Part shown: piece by piece, positions 7,739-16,292 of the stretch
Layout of the letters: every line of letters begins with the position of its first letter
Numbering within the stretch: the first letter of the stretch is position 1
Program-made: the position numbers and the translations under genes
Notes under the pieces: model-generated
The model's database searches: none
Told to the model about the DNA's origin: nothing
What the model saw: the letters and a program-made list of their open reading frames with translations, nothing else
Origin: CAYOPZ01 sp964406005
Lineage (GTDB): Bacteria > Bacteroidota > Bacteroidia > Bacteroidales > SM23-62
NCBI GenBank assembly: GCA_964406005.1
Contig: CAYOPZ010000019.1
Span: forward strand, 1 to 61,051
Direction: 5' to 3'
DNA: 61,051 nucleotides

Positions 7739-9091
7739 TCAGAAGGTCAGCGTGAAAACAGTTTCCTTATCGGGAACGGAATGGGCGGTGATGGTGCCGT
7801 TGTGGAGGCGGAGGATCTGCCGTGAAAGGCTCAGGCCGATACCGGACCCGGCTTGCTTGGTCGTAAAGAAGGGGATGAATATCTTGTCCAGCACATCCGG
7901 AAGTATTCCCTTCCCGTTGTCCTGGACCTGCATGGTCACACGGTCCCGTTTGTTGAGATAGGCATTGATCTCGATGGTTGGTTTTTCCCTGTTTTCAACT
8001 GCATGCAGTGAATTCCGGATAAGATTGATGATTACCTGTTCGATCAGTTGCTCGTCGGCGGATAACTGGATGTTCTCGGGCTCAACACTTGTGATAAAGT
8101 CAACCTTGTTTGCCTTGATCTCTTCCTCCATCAGCAGGTGGATGTTTTTGAACAGTTCCTTGACAGGGAACCTTTTGAAATTGGGTTTCGGGATCCTTGT
8201 CAGGTTCCTGTAAGTATTTACGAAATGAAGAAGCCCCGTGCTTCGTTTGCTGATCGTTTGCAATGCCTGCAGTATTTCCATCACCGTATCCATATCCATA
8301 TCCTCCTTCACATTGCCTCCATCCGCAATTCCTTTCAGCATGATCTCGAGGGTGGAAGAAAGGGAGGCGATCGGCGTGATGGAATTCATGATCTCGTGGG
8401 TCAGTACACGGATCAGTTTCTGCCATGCCTCTGTTTCCTGTTCTTCGAGCACACTCTGGATATTGTTGATTGTTGCCAGAACGATCAGTTTGTCCTTGAC
8501 CTTGAATTCAGTTGCATATATGGCCAGCTGCAGGATATCATCCTCATCCCGGACCTTTACCAGTGCATTTTCCCCGGGGCTTATATCGATAAGGGTGTTC
8601 ACCAGTTCCTGGCTGACCTGTCCCAGCCCCTTGACATTTTTCAGACTGTGTATCTGGAAGAGCTGCTTGGCGGCTTTGTTGATCATTTCAACCGTTCCGT
8701 CCTTCCGGTAGGCAATGATGGATACATCTATATTCTGTACAACACTTTGAAGGTAATGGAAATGCTCTTCTTTTTCGGAACGGACCTTTTGAAAATCGTC
8801 GATCACATCGTTGAAAGCGCGGTTAAGCTCATCGAAGGATGCACCCATGCCTTCGATCTTGAAAGTGCGTGTGAACTCGGAAAAACGGATGGATTCCAGA
8901 AAACTGGTCAGGTCACGGTTGGTCCGGTCCACATAACGGATCAGGGAATACACCAGGAAGATTATAATGACTCCGATCAGAACGGGAGTTACACGGAAAT
9001 CCCAATTCAGTGAATAGAAGAAAAGGAAATTTGCCGCTGCCAGCAGCAGTATCCGGATGACGATATTGATCCTGAAATTTTTATAGGTCAT
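7739..9091 (-). CDS. NtrY-like sensor histidine kinase
   Basis: 450 residues. Two N-terminal membrane helices (about 10-30 and 35-52), a linker, a PAS-like domain (about 112-215), then HisKA with the phosphoacceptor in LTHEIMNSITP (His 232) and a GHKL ATPase domain with the N box (VIINLIRNSLHAVE), VQDNGKGI and GSGIGLSLS. It has very little periplasmic sequence between the helices, so the signal is probably sensed in the membrane or by the PAS domain. Its start overlaps the end of the sigma-54 response regulator gene by 11 nt, which identifies its partner. Confidence 0.88.
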   Translation of the reverse strand: MTYKNFRINIVIRILLLAAANFLFFYSLNWDFRVTPVLIGVIIIFLVYSLIRYVDRTNRDLTSFLESIRFSEFTRTFKIEGMGASFDELNRAFNDVIDDFQKVRSEKEEHFHYLQSVVQNIDVSIIAYRKDGTVEMINKAAKQLFQIHSLKNVKGLGQVSQELVNTLIDISPGENALVKVRDEDDILQLAIYATEFKVKDKLIVLATINNIQSVLEEQETEAWQKLIRVLTHEIMNSITPIASLSSTLEIMLKGIADGGNVKEDMDMDTVMEILQALQTISKRSTGLLHFVNTYRNLTRIPKPNFKRFPVKELFKNIHLLMEEEIKANKVDFITSVEPENIQLSADEQLIEQVIINLIRNSLHAVENREKPTIEINAYLNKRDRVTMQVQDNGKGILPDVLDKIFIPFFTTKQAGSGIGLSLSRQILRLHNGTITAHSVPDKETVFTLTF

Positions 9092-10457
9092 ATTTTTCCA
9101 TTCTCCGGTACAGGGATGTTCTCGTCAATCCAAGATCTGATGCAGCCTGTGTTATATTCCCCTGGTGCTGCTTCAGGACCTTGTCTATAACAGACTTTTC
9201 AATGTCTTCAAGATTAAAGGTCTCCAGTTCCAGGTCACCGGATTTCTTTCCAGGTGCGGACAACGGGAAGTCATCCGGTTCAAGCTTGTTCCCTTCACCC
9301 ATGATGATTGCCCTTTCAATGGCATGCTGCAGTTCACGCACATTTCCCGGCCAATGGTACTGGTTCAGCTTTTTCAGGGCATTGGAGCTCAGTTCCCTGA
9401 TGCTTTTCTTGTATTTTTTCGCATAAATATTCAGGTAGTGGTCGGCCAGCAACGGAATGTCTCCCGTTCTTTCCCGCAGGGGAGGCAGGTGAATTTCCAC
9501 CGTATTGATCCTGTAGAGCAGGTCCTGCCGGAAATGGTTCTCATGAACCGCGTCGTAGATATCCGTATTCGTTGCACATATAAGGCGCACATCCACCGGA
9601 ATGACTTTGGTGCCGCCTACCCGGACGACTTCCATCCGTTCAATGACGGTCAGTAATTTTGTTTGCATTGCCGTGGACAGGTTGCCGATCTCATCCAGGA
9701 ACAGGGTGCCGTTGTGTGCAATCTCAAACCGGCCCTGTTTCGTTGCCTTGGCGTCTGTAAAGGCGCCTTTCTCATGTCCGAAAAGCTCGCTTTCGAAGAG
9801 GGTCTCTGCGATGGATCCCAGGTCGACACTGATGAAAACTTCTTTGTTTCGCGGGGAATTCCGGTGCAATGCCCTTGCAACCAGCTCTTTTCCCGTTCCG
9901 TTTTCGCCGAGGATCAGCACATTCGCATCGGTGGCGGCCACTTTTTTAATGGTGCTGAAAACCTTCTGCATTTCAGGAGAATTCCCGACAAATTCATGAA
10001 AGGGCTGGTCATAAAGAGCCGAGATCTCCTGTTGCCTTGACCTGAGACCCCTGGCTTCTATCCTTGACTTTCTGAGCTTGATCGCAGAAGAAACGGTGGC
10101 CAGGAGCTTTTCATTCTGCCAGGGTTTAAGGATGAAATCGGTAGCCCCGGCTTTGACTGCCTTTACGGCTTTTTCGGCGTCCCCGTATGCCGTGATGAAA
10201 CAGACGACAGCTTCGGGATCGATTTCCAGGATTTTTGCCAGCCAGTTGTAACCTTCCTGCCCGCTGATCGCATCCTGGTTAAAATTCATGTCGAGCAGAA
10301 TGACATCATAATCCTGGGCGGCAAGCAGTTCAGGGATCTCCTGGGGATTGCTGACCGTTGTAATGACTTCCACATGCTGTTTCAGCAAAAGCTTCAGGGC
10401 AAACAGGATATCCTTATTGTCATCCACTGCCAGTATTCTACCGACTTTTGTACCCAT
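9081..10457 (-). CDS. sigma-54-dependent response regulator, NtrC/AtoC type
   Basis: 458 residues from the chosen ATG (an earlier in-frame ATG at 10511 overlaps a probable promoter). Receiver domain with AVDDNKD and the phosphorylated Asp in LLDMNF (residue 56); AAA+ domain with Walker A GENGTGKE, the sigma-54 contact loop GAFTDA and a Walker B LFLDEIG; Fis-type helix-turn-helix at the end (TRTSLYRRMEKY). It activates transcription by RNA polymerase with RpoN. Partner kinase is the overlapping downstream gene. A likely target is the divergent ABC ATPase gene, which has a sigma-54-like element at 10635-10650. Confidence 0.9.
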   Translation of the reverse strand: MGTKVGRILAVDDNKDILFALKLLLKQHVEVITTVSNPQEIPELLAAQDYDVILLDMNFNQDAISGQEGYNWLAKILEIDPEAVVCFITAYGDAEKAVKAVKAGATDFILKPWQNEKLLATVSSAIKLRKSRIEARGLRSRQQEISALYDQPFHEFVGNSPEMQKVFSTIKKVAATDANVLILGENGTGKELVARALHRNSPRNKEVFISVDLGSIAETLFESELFGHEKGAFTDAKATKQGRFEIAHNGTLFLDEIGNLSTAMQTKLLTVIERMEVVRVGGTKVIPVDVRLICATNTDIYDAVHENHFRQDLLYRINTVEIHLPPLRERTGDIPLLADHYLNIYAKKYKKSIRELSSNALKKLNQYHWPGNVRELQHAIERAIIMGEGNKLEPDDFPLSAPGKKSGDLELETFNLEDIEKSVIDKVLKQHQGNITQAASDLGLTRTSLYRRMEKYDL

Positions 10458-10508
10458 GGTTGATGTATGTTGATGATTCGTATGCAGTGCTTCAGGAGCG
10501 ACTGGGAA

Positions 10509-10516
10509 CAAAATTA
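10509..10516 (-). promoter_or_regulatory. -7 promoter element (TAnnTTTG type) for the sigma-54 regulator
   Basis: Plus-strand CAAAATTA, i.e. TAATTTTG on the minus strand, the Bacteroidota housekeeping -7 motif. It lies about 50 nt before the chosen start at 10457 and argues against the start at 10511. No clear TTTG partner is seen at the -33 position. Confidence 0.4.
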
Positions 10517-10634
10517 AAACTATTTTTTGATTGTTCGGATTCGTACTGTTGTTGTATCATATTCAGACACGATGATTTAATAAAAAAATAATATTATTGT
10601 TGTAAGTCTCGTTGATACAGCAATTTAGAACATT

Positions 10635-10650
10635 TGGCACAATAAATGGT
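10635..10650 (+). promoter_or_regulatory. possible sigma-54 promoter
   Basis: TGGCAC at 10635-10640 is a perfect -24 element, followed at the right spacing by ATGGT where TTGCW is expected (3 of 5 match, with GG instead of the usual GC). It is 48 nt upstream of the ABC ATPase start. Imperfect inverted halves TTGTATCA (near 10550) and TGATACAG (near 10613) upstream could be an activator site. The divergent gene encodes a sigma-54 activator. Confidence 0.4.
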
Positions 10651-10697
10651 TATACCTGTATCCGGATACATATGTCCGCCCGTATTGTACGACCGTC

Positions 10698-11381
10698 ATG
10701 ATCAAAACAGAAGGATTAACCAGGGTTTATCGCACGGATGAGGTTGTAACAACCGCCCTTGACAAAGTAAGCATGGAGATACACGGGGGAGAATTTGTCG
10801 CCGTTATGGGGCCTTCGGGTTGCGGAAAATCCACATTGCTTAATATACTGGGACTCCTGGATAATCCGACCGGAGGAGCGCTTTATTTTAACGGTACGGA
10901 TGTATCCATGTTCAGGGCGAGGTACCGCACAAACATACGCAGGGGCAATATCGGGTTTGTCTTTCAGAATTTTTACCTCCTTGATGAACTGTCCGTTTAT
11001 GAAAATGTTGAATTGCCCCTGCTGTATCTGAAGGTCCCGTTATCCGAGCGGAAGCGAAAGGTAAATGAGGTCCTCGAAAGGATGAAACTGCTCCATCGCA
11101 GGAAACAATTCCCCCGGCAGCTTTCCGGAGGACTGCAGCAGCGGGTTGCCATTGCCAGGGCAGTGGTTGCCAGACCAAAACTGATCCTTGCGGACGAACC
11201 CACAGGCAACCTGGATTCCACCAACGGGGAAGAAGTCATGACATTGCTGATGGGTTTGAATAAGGAGGGTACTACTGTGGTTATCGCGACACACTCCCCG
11301 GCCAACGCTGAAAAGACCCACAGGATCATACATCTGTTTGACGGCCGGATTGCCACCGGAGACATCAGGCATTCCCTGTAA
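10698..11381 (+). CDS. ABC transporter ATP-binding protein, MacB/LolD type
   Basis: 227 residues, the usual length for a LolD/MacB-family ATPase. Walker A is GPSGCGKST, the signature LSGGLQQRVAIARAV, Walker B LILADEPTGNLDS and the H-loop His in IATHS. Such ATPases drive export or lipoprotein/efflux permeases of the FtsX type. No permease gene lies nearby: the next gene encodes a lipoprotein. Its permease must therefore be elsewhere, or the ATPase works with an unlinked complex. Possible control by the divergent sigma-54 regulator. Confidence 0.85.
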   Translation: MIKTEGLTRVYRTDEVVTTALDKVSMEIHGGEFVAVMGPSGCGKSTLLNILGLLDNPTGGALYFNGTDVSMFRARYRTNIRRGNIGFVFQNFYLLDELSVYENVELPLLYLKVPLSERKRKVNEVLERMKLLHRRKQFPRQLSGGLQQRVAIARAVVARPKLILADEPTGNLDSTNGEEVMTLLMGLNKEGTTVVIATHSPANAEKTHRIIHLFDGRIATGDIRHSL

Positions 11382-11500
11382 ACCATCCCGGGCAGTTGCG
11401 TTTCCCCGAAACGTCAACAATATGATTGCACACCCCGCGTTTAACTGGTACATCGCCCGGATTCCGGAAGGATTTATCATTACTTTTACCGGGTTTGATC

Positions 11501-12934
11501 ATGAAACCGGATTTCGTTCATATTTGCTGTTTGACGGTCGTTCTGGCTGCTTTCCTTGCCTGTGAGCGGTATGAACCGTATACCTCACCGGATGCAAGGC
11601 TGAGATTCTCAGCAGACACGGTTTTTTTCGATACCGTATTTACCACGATCGGCTCGGTCACAAAGGAAGTAAAGATTTACAATACCTATAACCGGCCTCT
11701 TGAGATTGCACGCATTGACCTGGCCGGGGGAGACCAGTCCGTTTTCCGGCTGAACATTGATGGCCTGGCCGGCAATTCCGCAAGTGACGTCGAAATACCC
11801 CCGAACGATTCGATCTATATTTTCGTAGAGGTTACGCTCGATCCCAACAACCAGGATTCCATCCTTGTCATACAGGATTCCATTGTATTCAATACCAACG
11901 GGAACATCCAGGACATCGACCTGGTGGCATGGGGACAGGATGTTCATATTTTCAGGGGCGATACCCTGCAGACGACCACCTGGCTCGATGACAAGCCATA
12001 CCTGATCGTGGATTACCTTCTGGTCGATTCCCTGCAGACCCTGTCCATTGAGGAGGGCGTGCGCATTCACCTTCACAGGGATGCATGGCTGGTGATAAAG
12101 GGAACGCTCGAGGCAAAAGGATCCCTGGAAGATCCAATTGTCATACAGGGAGACAGGCTGGAGTCTTTGTACGAAGACATCCCGGGACAGTGGGGGGGGA
12201 TATGGTTCTGGCCGGGGCTGAGCCGGAGCAACCGTCTTGAAAATGTGATCATTAAAAACGGGATGTACGGGATACGGGCCGATTCCCTGGTATATGCCCC
12301 GGAACCTACCGTGACCCTCGAGAATTGCCGGATACTGAACATGTCGGCGGCCGGCATACTGGGATCGGGAACCCGGATCGAAGCCGGAAATACACTGGTT
12401 GCGAACTGCGGTCAATTTGCTTTGCTTATGCGGTGGGGAGGCGAATATGTATTCAGCCACTGCACATTTGCCAATTACTGGAACAGTTACTATTCCAACC
12501 GGACCACCCCTGGCATCGGGACAGTCAATTATTACGAGGCCCTGGGGGGCAGCATCCAGGTCAGGAAATTCGACGGGATCACTTTCGGAAATTGCATTGT
12601 TTACGGGAACAGGGAATTCGAATTTACAGTGGATGATTATCCCGGTACGGAAACACCCTACTATTTTGATCATTGCCTTCTGAAAGCGGATCCGGGGGTA
12701 TTCGACCTGGCGGACGAATCCCATTTCCGGGAAGTGATCAACGGGGAGGACCCCGGGTTCATGGACATTAAAAACCGGGATTTCAGGCTCGATACATTGT
12801 CTCCGGCAAAGGACCGGGGCCTCCTGGACATTGCCCTTCAATATCCCCTTGACCTGGCCGGAGAAAGCCGCCTTGCCGACGGTCATCCCGATATCGGTGC
12901 CTTTGAGCGCATCGAATCCGGTCCCTCCGAATGA
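11501..12934 (+). CDS. parallel beta-helix lipoprotein, function unknown
   Basis: 477 residues from the ATG that gives a good lipoprotein signal (CLTVVLAAFLACERYEP; lipobox LAAFLAC). The upstream in-frame ATG at 11426 would bury that signal. The N-terminal ~130 residues look like an Ig-like or DUF1573-like domain (KIYNTYNRPLEIARIDL); the remainder has short repeating strands (LENVIIKNGMYGIRAD, ILGSGTRIEAGNT) characteristic of right-handed parallel beta-helix proteins. Homologous Bacteroidota proteins are surface or periplasmic lipoproteins without known activity. A repeat cluster starts 48 nt downstream. Confidence 0.7.
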   Translation: MKPDFVHICCLTVVLAAFLACERYEPYTSPDARLRFSADTVFFDTVFTTIGSVTKEVKIYNTYNRPLEIARIDLAGGDQSVFRLNIDGLAGNSASDVEIPPNDSIYIFVEVTLDPNNQDSILVIQDSIVFNTNGNIQDIDLVAWGQDVHIFRGDTLQTTTWLDDKPYLIVDYLLVDSLQTLSIEEGVRIHLHRDAWLVIKGTLEAKGSLEDPIVIQGDRLESLYEDIPGQWGGIWFWPGLSRSNRLENVIIKNGMYGIRADSLVYAPEPTVTLENCRILNMSAAGILGSGTRIEAGNTLVANCGQFALLMRWGGEYVFSHCTFANYWNSYYSNRTTPGIGTVNYYEALGGSIQVRKFDGITFGNCIVYGNREFEFTVDDYPGTETPYYFDHCLLKADPGVFDLADESHFREVINGEDPGFMDIKNRDFRLDTLSPAKDRGLLDIALQYPLDLAGESRLADGHPDIGAFERIESGPSE

Positions 12935-12982
12935 TATTTCAGCCCGCCCGTCATTAATAGTAGAAAAATCATTGGTAGCGTC

Positions 12983-13059
12983 TTACCGGATACTGCGAAA
13001 CCGCAGCCGGCAAATCTTGCTTCGCAATATTTAATGCTGCTCTTCGCAGTATCCGGTAA
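12983..13059 (-). repeat. variable-stem palindromic repeat, copy E
   Basis: Perfect 17-bp arms: TTACCGGATACTGCGAA at 12983-12999 and its complement at 13043-13059. Read on the minus strand the core is GAGCAGCATT, then an inner hairpin AAATaTTGC/GCAAgATTT, then GCCGGCTGCGGT. The arms share no sequence with those of copies A or C, yet are fully complementary. It lies in the 328-nt gap between a lipoprotein gene and a nuclease gene. Confidence 0.85.
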
Positions 13060-13065
13060 AATGCG

Positions 13066-13079
13066 AAACCGCAGCCGGC
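13066..13079 (-). repeat. variable-stem palindromic repeat, orphan half F
   Basis: AAACCGCAGCCGGC, the complement of the conserved 3' core GCCGGCTGCGGTTT, directly after copy E and preceded by a partial repeat of its arm (CCGGTAAAATGCG). The matching GAGCAGC half is not found beyond it, so this is a fragment. Confidence 0.5.
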
Positions 13080-13105
13080 TTTTTGATCAGATCACACTGA
13101 CAGCC

Positions 13106-13147
13106 TGTAAAAACTGCGATCAAGGATTTGCCGGCTATTGTTTTACA
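13106..13147 (+). repeat. variable-stem palindromic repeat, degenerate copy G
   Basis: TGTAAAA (13106-13112) pairs with TTTTACA (13141-13147). The interior ends in GATTTGCCGGCTATTG, which matches the 3' core except for the last bases; the 5' GAGCAGC is lost. Confidence 0.45.
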
Positions 13148-13152
13148 ACTGG

Positions 13153-13216
13153 GAAAGCAGATATAAAGAGCAGCCTTAAATCTTTGATTTCCAGCTGCGG
13201 TTTTATATCTGCTTTC
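13153..13216 (+). repeat. variable-stem palindromic repeat, copy H
   Basis: Arms GAAAGCAGATATAAA (13153-13167) and complement (13202-13216), core GAGCAGCCTT at 13168 and CAGCTGCGGT ending at 13201. It is a near duplicate of copy C (two substitutions in 64 nt). It ends 46 nt before the start of the nuclease gene. Confidence 0.85.
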
Positions 13217-13262
13217 ACAGGTTCTGATCAGGTAATTGAAGGCAGTGAAACGTCTGATATAG

Positions 13263-14288
13263 ATGAGAAGGAAGATCATATTTATTGCCGTATTGTTGCA
13301 GTGTGCGCTGCTGGGTGCGCAGGAGGGCAGGGGAGACCTGAGGTTCGTGTGGTACAACGTGGAGAACCTGTATGATCCGTTCGACGACAGCCTGACGCTT
13401 GATGAAGAGTTTCTTCCGGAGGCTGAAAGGCACTGGACATGGCGGCGCTTCGAGGAGAAGATAAACAGGATATGCAAGGTAATCGCAGGTGTTGGGGGAT
13501 GGAAACCGCCGGGGATCGTGGCGCTCGGAGAAGTGGAGAACAGCTTTGTCCTCAAGCGGCTCTGCAGGGAAAGCCTCCTGCTGAAATACGGCTATCGCTG
13601 GATACATGAGGATTCACCGGATCCCAGGGGAATTGATATCGGACTGCTGTACCTGCCCGCTGCATTTTTACCGCTGAATTACACTTATCACAGGGTGGAA
13701 ATTTCATCCGATCCGGACGAAGGGACCCGGGATATCCTTCATGTCACGGGCGTGGTGAATGATACGGATACCCTGCATCTCGTCCTGAACCACTGGCCTT
13801 CGAGGTGGAGGGGGCAGCTGGAAACGGAACCCGGAAGACGGATTGCGGCCTGCCGGGCAAGATCCCTGTTCGATTCCATAATGAAGGCGAATCCCGGGGC
13901 GAAGGTCATTGTCGCGGGAGATTTTAACGACGAGCAGGAGGATCCGAGCATACGTGAAGTTCTGGGGGTGGTTCCCTGCGAGGGAATCACCGCCGATACG
14001 GGTCTCTATTCAATACGCACGAACGGCACCGGTACTGTCACGGGAACCCTGAAATACAGGGGACGATGGTATGCATTCGACAGGATCTTTGCCAGCGGCA
14101 GCCTTCTTTCAGGAAGCGGCCTGTCTGTTAGGTGCGACGGGGAGCAGGTCTACCGGCCTGCATTCCTGCTGGAAAGGGATGTGCAATGGTTGGGATCGAA
14201 GCCCCTGAGGACATGGAACGGGTACCGCTACAGGGGAGGATTCAGCGACCATCTGCCCGTGTATGCGGACCTGTGGTTCGGGGAGTAA
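13263..14288 (+). CDS. secreted endonuclease/exonuclease/phosphatase family protein
   Basis: 341 residues with a signal peptide (IIFIAVLLQCALLGAQ). The mature protein has the EEP fold motifs: VWYNVENLYD (metal-binding Asn), LGEVEN (metal-binding Glu), GIDIGLLYL, LVLNHWPSR (catalytic His region), VAGDFNDEQEDPS (Asp/Asn pair) and FSDHLPVYADL (final Asp-His). Members cleave nucleic acids or phosphoesters; in this secreted Bacteroidota group the substrate is unknown, DNA or RNA scavenging being plausible. It converges with the CCA enzyme gene, with a hairpin between. Confidence 0.85.
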   Translation: MRRKIIFIAVLLQCALLGAQEGRGDLRFVWYNVENLYDPFDDSLTLDEEFLPEAERHWTWRRFEEKINRICKVIAGVGGWKPPGIVALGEVENSFVLKRLCRESLLLKYGYRWIHEDSPDPRGIDIGLLYLPAAFLPLNYTYHRVEISSDPDEGTRDILHVTGVVNDTDTLHLVLNHWPSRWRGQLETEPGRRIAACRARSLFDSIMKANPGAKVIVAGDFNDEQEDPSIREVLGVVPCEGITADTGLYSIRTNGTGTVTGTLKYRGRWYAFDRIFASGSLLSGSGLSVRCDGEQVYRPAFLLERDVQWLGSKPLRTWNGYRYRGGFSDHLPVYADLWFGE

Positions 14289-14313
14289 ACCGGGAGTAGG
14301 CTTACCCGGGTTT
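14288..14313. terminator. probable bidirectional terminator hairpin
   Basis: AACCGGG (14288-14294) pairs with CCCGGGTT (14305-14312) with one bulged G, loop AGTAGGCTTA, followed by a T run. It overlaps the last codons of the minus-strand CCA gene and the end of the plus-strand nuclease gene. Confidence 0.5.
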
Positions 14314-15720
14314 TTTGACTATTGTCAGTCCGAGTTCCCTTCCCTTTTCGAGCATAAGCCGGCGCGCTTCCTTGTAGTCATTCCTGATGATCCCGTCCAG
14401 GATGGCCTCCTTGATGGCATTCTTGATAATCCCCACAGGGCGGGAGGGCTGAAGGCCGAATGTCTCCATGATCTCCTCCCCGCTGATGGGAGGCTGGAAG
14501 TTCCGGATGGAGTCTTTTTCTTCAAGGGCGGCGATTTTTTCCCTTACAATCCTGAAATTATCCAGGTGGCGGCGTACGGTTTTTTCGTTTCCGGAGGTAA
14601 TATCGGCCTCGCACAGCGTCATAAGGTCCTCGAGATCGTCACCCGCATCATAGACCAGCCGGCGGATTGCAGAGTCCGTGATGTTCCCGGCAGACAGGGC
14701 TATGGGCCTCAGGTGAAGCAGTACGAGCTTTTGTACGTATTTCATTTTTTCATTCAGGGGAAGTCTCATTCTCCTGAAAATTTTCGGAACCATTTTCGAA
14801 CCGATGAATTCATGCCCGTGGAAGGTCCATCCGGTCTTTTCGTCGTACTTCTTTGTCAGGGGCTTGGCAATGTCATGCAGCACGGCTGCCCAGCGAAGCC
14901 AGGGATCGTCCGATACCTCCGCCACATTGTCTGTTACTTTTATGGTATGATAGAAGTTGTCTTTATGCTGCCGCCCGTTTTCCTCTCCCACGCCTTTCAG
15001 GGCGTGGAACTCAGGGAAGATCAGCTCGAGCAGCCCCGTTTCGTCCATCAGTCTGAATCCCGCGGAAGGTTTGTCAGACTTCAATATGCGGTTGAATTCA
15101 TCGCTGATCCGCTCCCTGGAAACGATCCCGATCCGTGAACGGTGCCGGCGGATGGCTTCAAGGGTCTTCTTTTCGATGGTAAATCCCAACTGGGTGGCGA
15201 GACGGATCGCGCGCATCATTCTCAGTGGATCATCGGAAAAAGTGATCCCGGGATCGAGGGGGGTCTTCAGGAGCTTCCCCTCCAGGTCATCGAGTCCGCC
15301 GAAAGGGTCGGCCAGTTCCCCGTATGTCGGGCCGTTCAGGGAGATGGCCAGGGCATTTATGGTAAAATCGCGCCGTTTCTGGTCATCTTCCAGGCTGCCG
15401 TCTTCCACGATGGGCTTCCGTGAATCCTGCCGGTAGGATTCCTTCCTTGCACCGACGAATTCGATTTCCATTTTCTCATGAACGACCTGGGCCGTACCGA
15501 AGCTGCGAAATATGCTCAGAGGGGAACCCGGGCCCAGTTTGTGTGCGAACTTCCTTGCAAATTCAATCCCGCTGCCCAGCACTACAATGTCAATATCCTT
15601 TGTTTCCCGTCCCAGCAAACAGTCCCTGACAAAGCCCCCGATGACGAAAACTTTCAATTCCTCCCGGTCTGCAATGTCTCTGATTATATTGAAAATCTTA
15701 TTATTAAGACATTTCTTCAT
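14302..15720 (-). CDS. cca: CCA tRNA nucleotidyltransferase / poly(A) polymerase family with HD domain
   Basis: 472 residues from MKKCLNNKIF; an ATG at 15747 exists but lies at the expected transcription start, so the later one is preferred. Class II nucleotidyltransferase head with GGFVRDCLLGR and the metal-binding DIDIV, then RDFTINALA and DPLRMMRAIRLA of the nucleotide-binding neck, then an HD domain (VLHDIAKP, near residue 280). The enzyme adds or repairs the 3' CCA of tRNAs, which this genome needs because the tRNA genes in the window do not encode CCA. The C-terminal ~150 residues are the tRNA-binding tail. Confidence 0.88.
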   Translation of the reverse strand: MKKCLNNKIFNIIRDIADREELKVFVIGGFVRDCLLGRETKDIDIVVLGSGIEFARKFAHKLGPGSPLSIFRSFGTAQVVHEKMEIEFVGARKESYRQDSRKPIVEDGSLEDDQKRRDFTINALAISLNGPTYGELADPFGGLDDLEGKLLKTPLDPGITFSDDPLRMMRAIRLATQLGFTIEKKTLEAIRRHRSRIGIVSRERISDEFNRILKSDKPSAGFRLMDETGLLELIFPEFHALKGVGEENGRQHKDNFYHTIKVTDNVAEVSDDPWLRWAAVLHDIAKPLTKKYDEKTGWTFHGHEFIGSKMVPKIFRRMRLPLNEKMKYVQKLVLLHLRPIALSAGNITDSAIRRLVYDAGDDLEDLMTLCEADITSGNEKTVRRHLDNFRIVREKIAALEEKDSIRNFQPPISGEEIMETFGLQPSRPVGIIKNAIKEAILDGIIRNDYKEARRLMLEKGRELGLTIVKKPG

Positions 15721-15751
15721 ATATAGATATGACAAATTGTTAGTCACATGA

Positions 15752-15759
15752 CAAAATTA
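15752..15759 (-). promoter_or_regulatory. -7 promoter element for cca
   Basis: Plus-strand CAAAATTA, TAATTTTG on the minus strand, fitting TAnnTTTG. It is about 32 nt upstream of the chosen cca start; no clear -33 TTTG was found. Confidence 0.4.
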
Positions 15760-15837
15760 CAATATTTTCACGAGTAGATTGTGGCATACCGGGGTATTCT
15801 CCCGTGCTTATTTAGAAATTATATAAATGGTCCGGAA

Positions 15838-15868
15838 TTTGAGAATTGCTTCGTATTTCGTACTTTTG
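15838..15868 (+). promoter_or_regulatory. Bacteroidota-type promoter of the thioredoxin gene
   Basis: TTTG at 15838-15841, 19 nt spacer, TACTTTTG at 15861-15868. Both parts and the spacing fit the TTTG/TAnnTTTG consensus. Predicted transcript start near 15875, giving a ~35 nt leader. Confidence 0.7.
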
Positions 15869-15909
15869 TATTTAAATATTTATATTAATCCATATTAAAT
15901 CAAGCAGCA

Positions 15910-16266
15910 ATGACCGAACATCTTACGGCGGATACTTTCAAGGAGAAGGTATTCAACTATGAGGAGAACAAGGAATGGAAATATGAGGGAGAGAAACCCT
16001 GCATGATAGATTTTTATGCGGATTGGTGCGGACCCTGTAAAATGGTTGCACCGGTACTTGAAGAGCTCGCGGAAGAGTATGACGGGAAACTGAACATATA
16101 TAAGGTTAACACGGAGGAAGAGCGGGAACTCTCCGCCATTTTCGGGATTCAGAGCATACCTTCCCTGCTTTTCGTCCCGGCCGAGGGACAACCGCAAATG
16201 GCGATGGGTGCATTGCCGAAAGAGACATTCAAGCAGGCAATCAAGGAAGTACTGAAGGTGGAATAA
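15910..16266 (+). CDS. trxA: thioredoxin
   Basis: 118 residues with the active site WCGPCK near residue 40 and the cis-proline segment SIPSLL near residue 82. It is a cytoplasmic single-domain thioredoxin: no signal peptide. The N-terminus (about 25 residues before the first strand) is slightly longer than in E. coli and is typical of Bacteroidota. It reduces disulfides in target proteins using thioredoxin reductase, not encoded here. Monocistronic, between its own promoter and a clear terminator. Confidence 0.93.
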   Translation: MTEHLTADTFKEKVFNYEENKEWKYEGEKPCMIDFYADWCGPCKMVAPVLEELAEEYDGKLNIYKVNTEEERELSAIFGIQSIPSLLFVPAEGQPQMAMGALPKETFKQAIKEVLKVE

Positions 16267-16292
16267 GACCCTTTCCGGGTAATGGGGATTTT

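Noticed and set aside
8138..9013. 291-residue plus-strand ORF opposite the sensor kinase
   Set aside because: Shadow of the kinase, whose motifs are complete.
11609..12886. 425-residue minus-strand ORF opposite the beta-helix lipoprotein
   Set aside because: It mirrors the real gene; no recognisable domain, and the plus strand has a lipoprotein signal and beta-helix repeats.
14263..15138. 291-residue plus-strand ORF opposite cca
   Set aside because: Shadow of the CCA enzyme.
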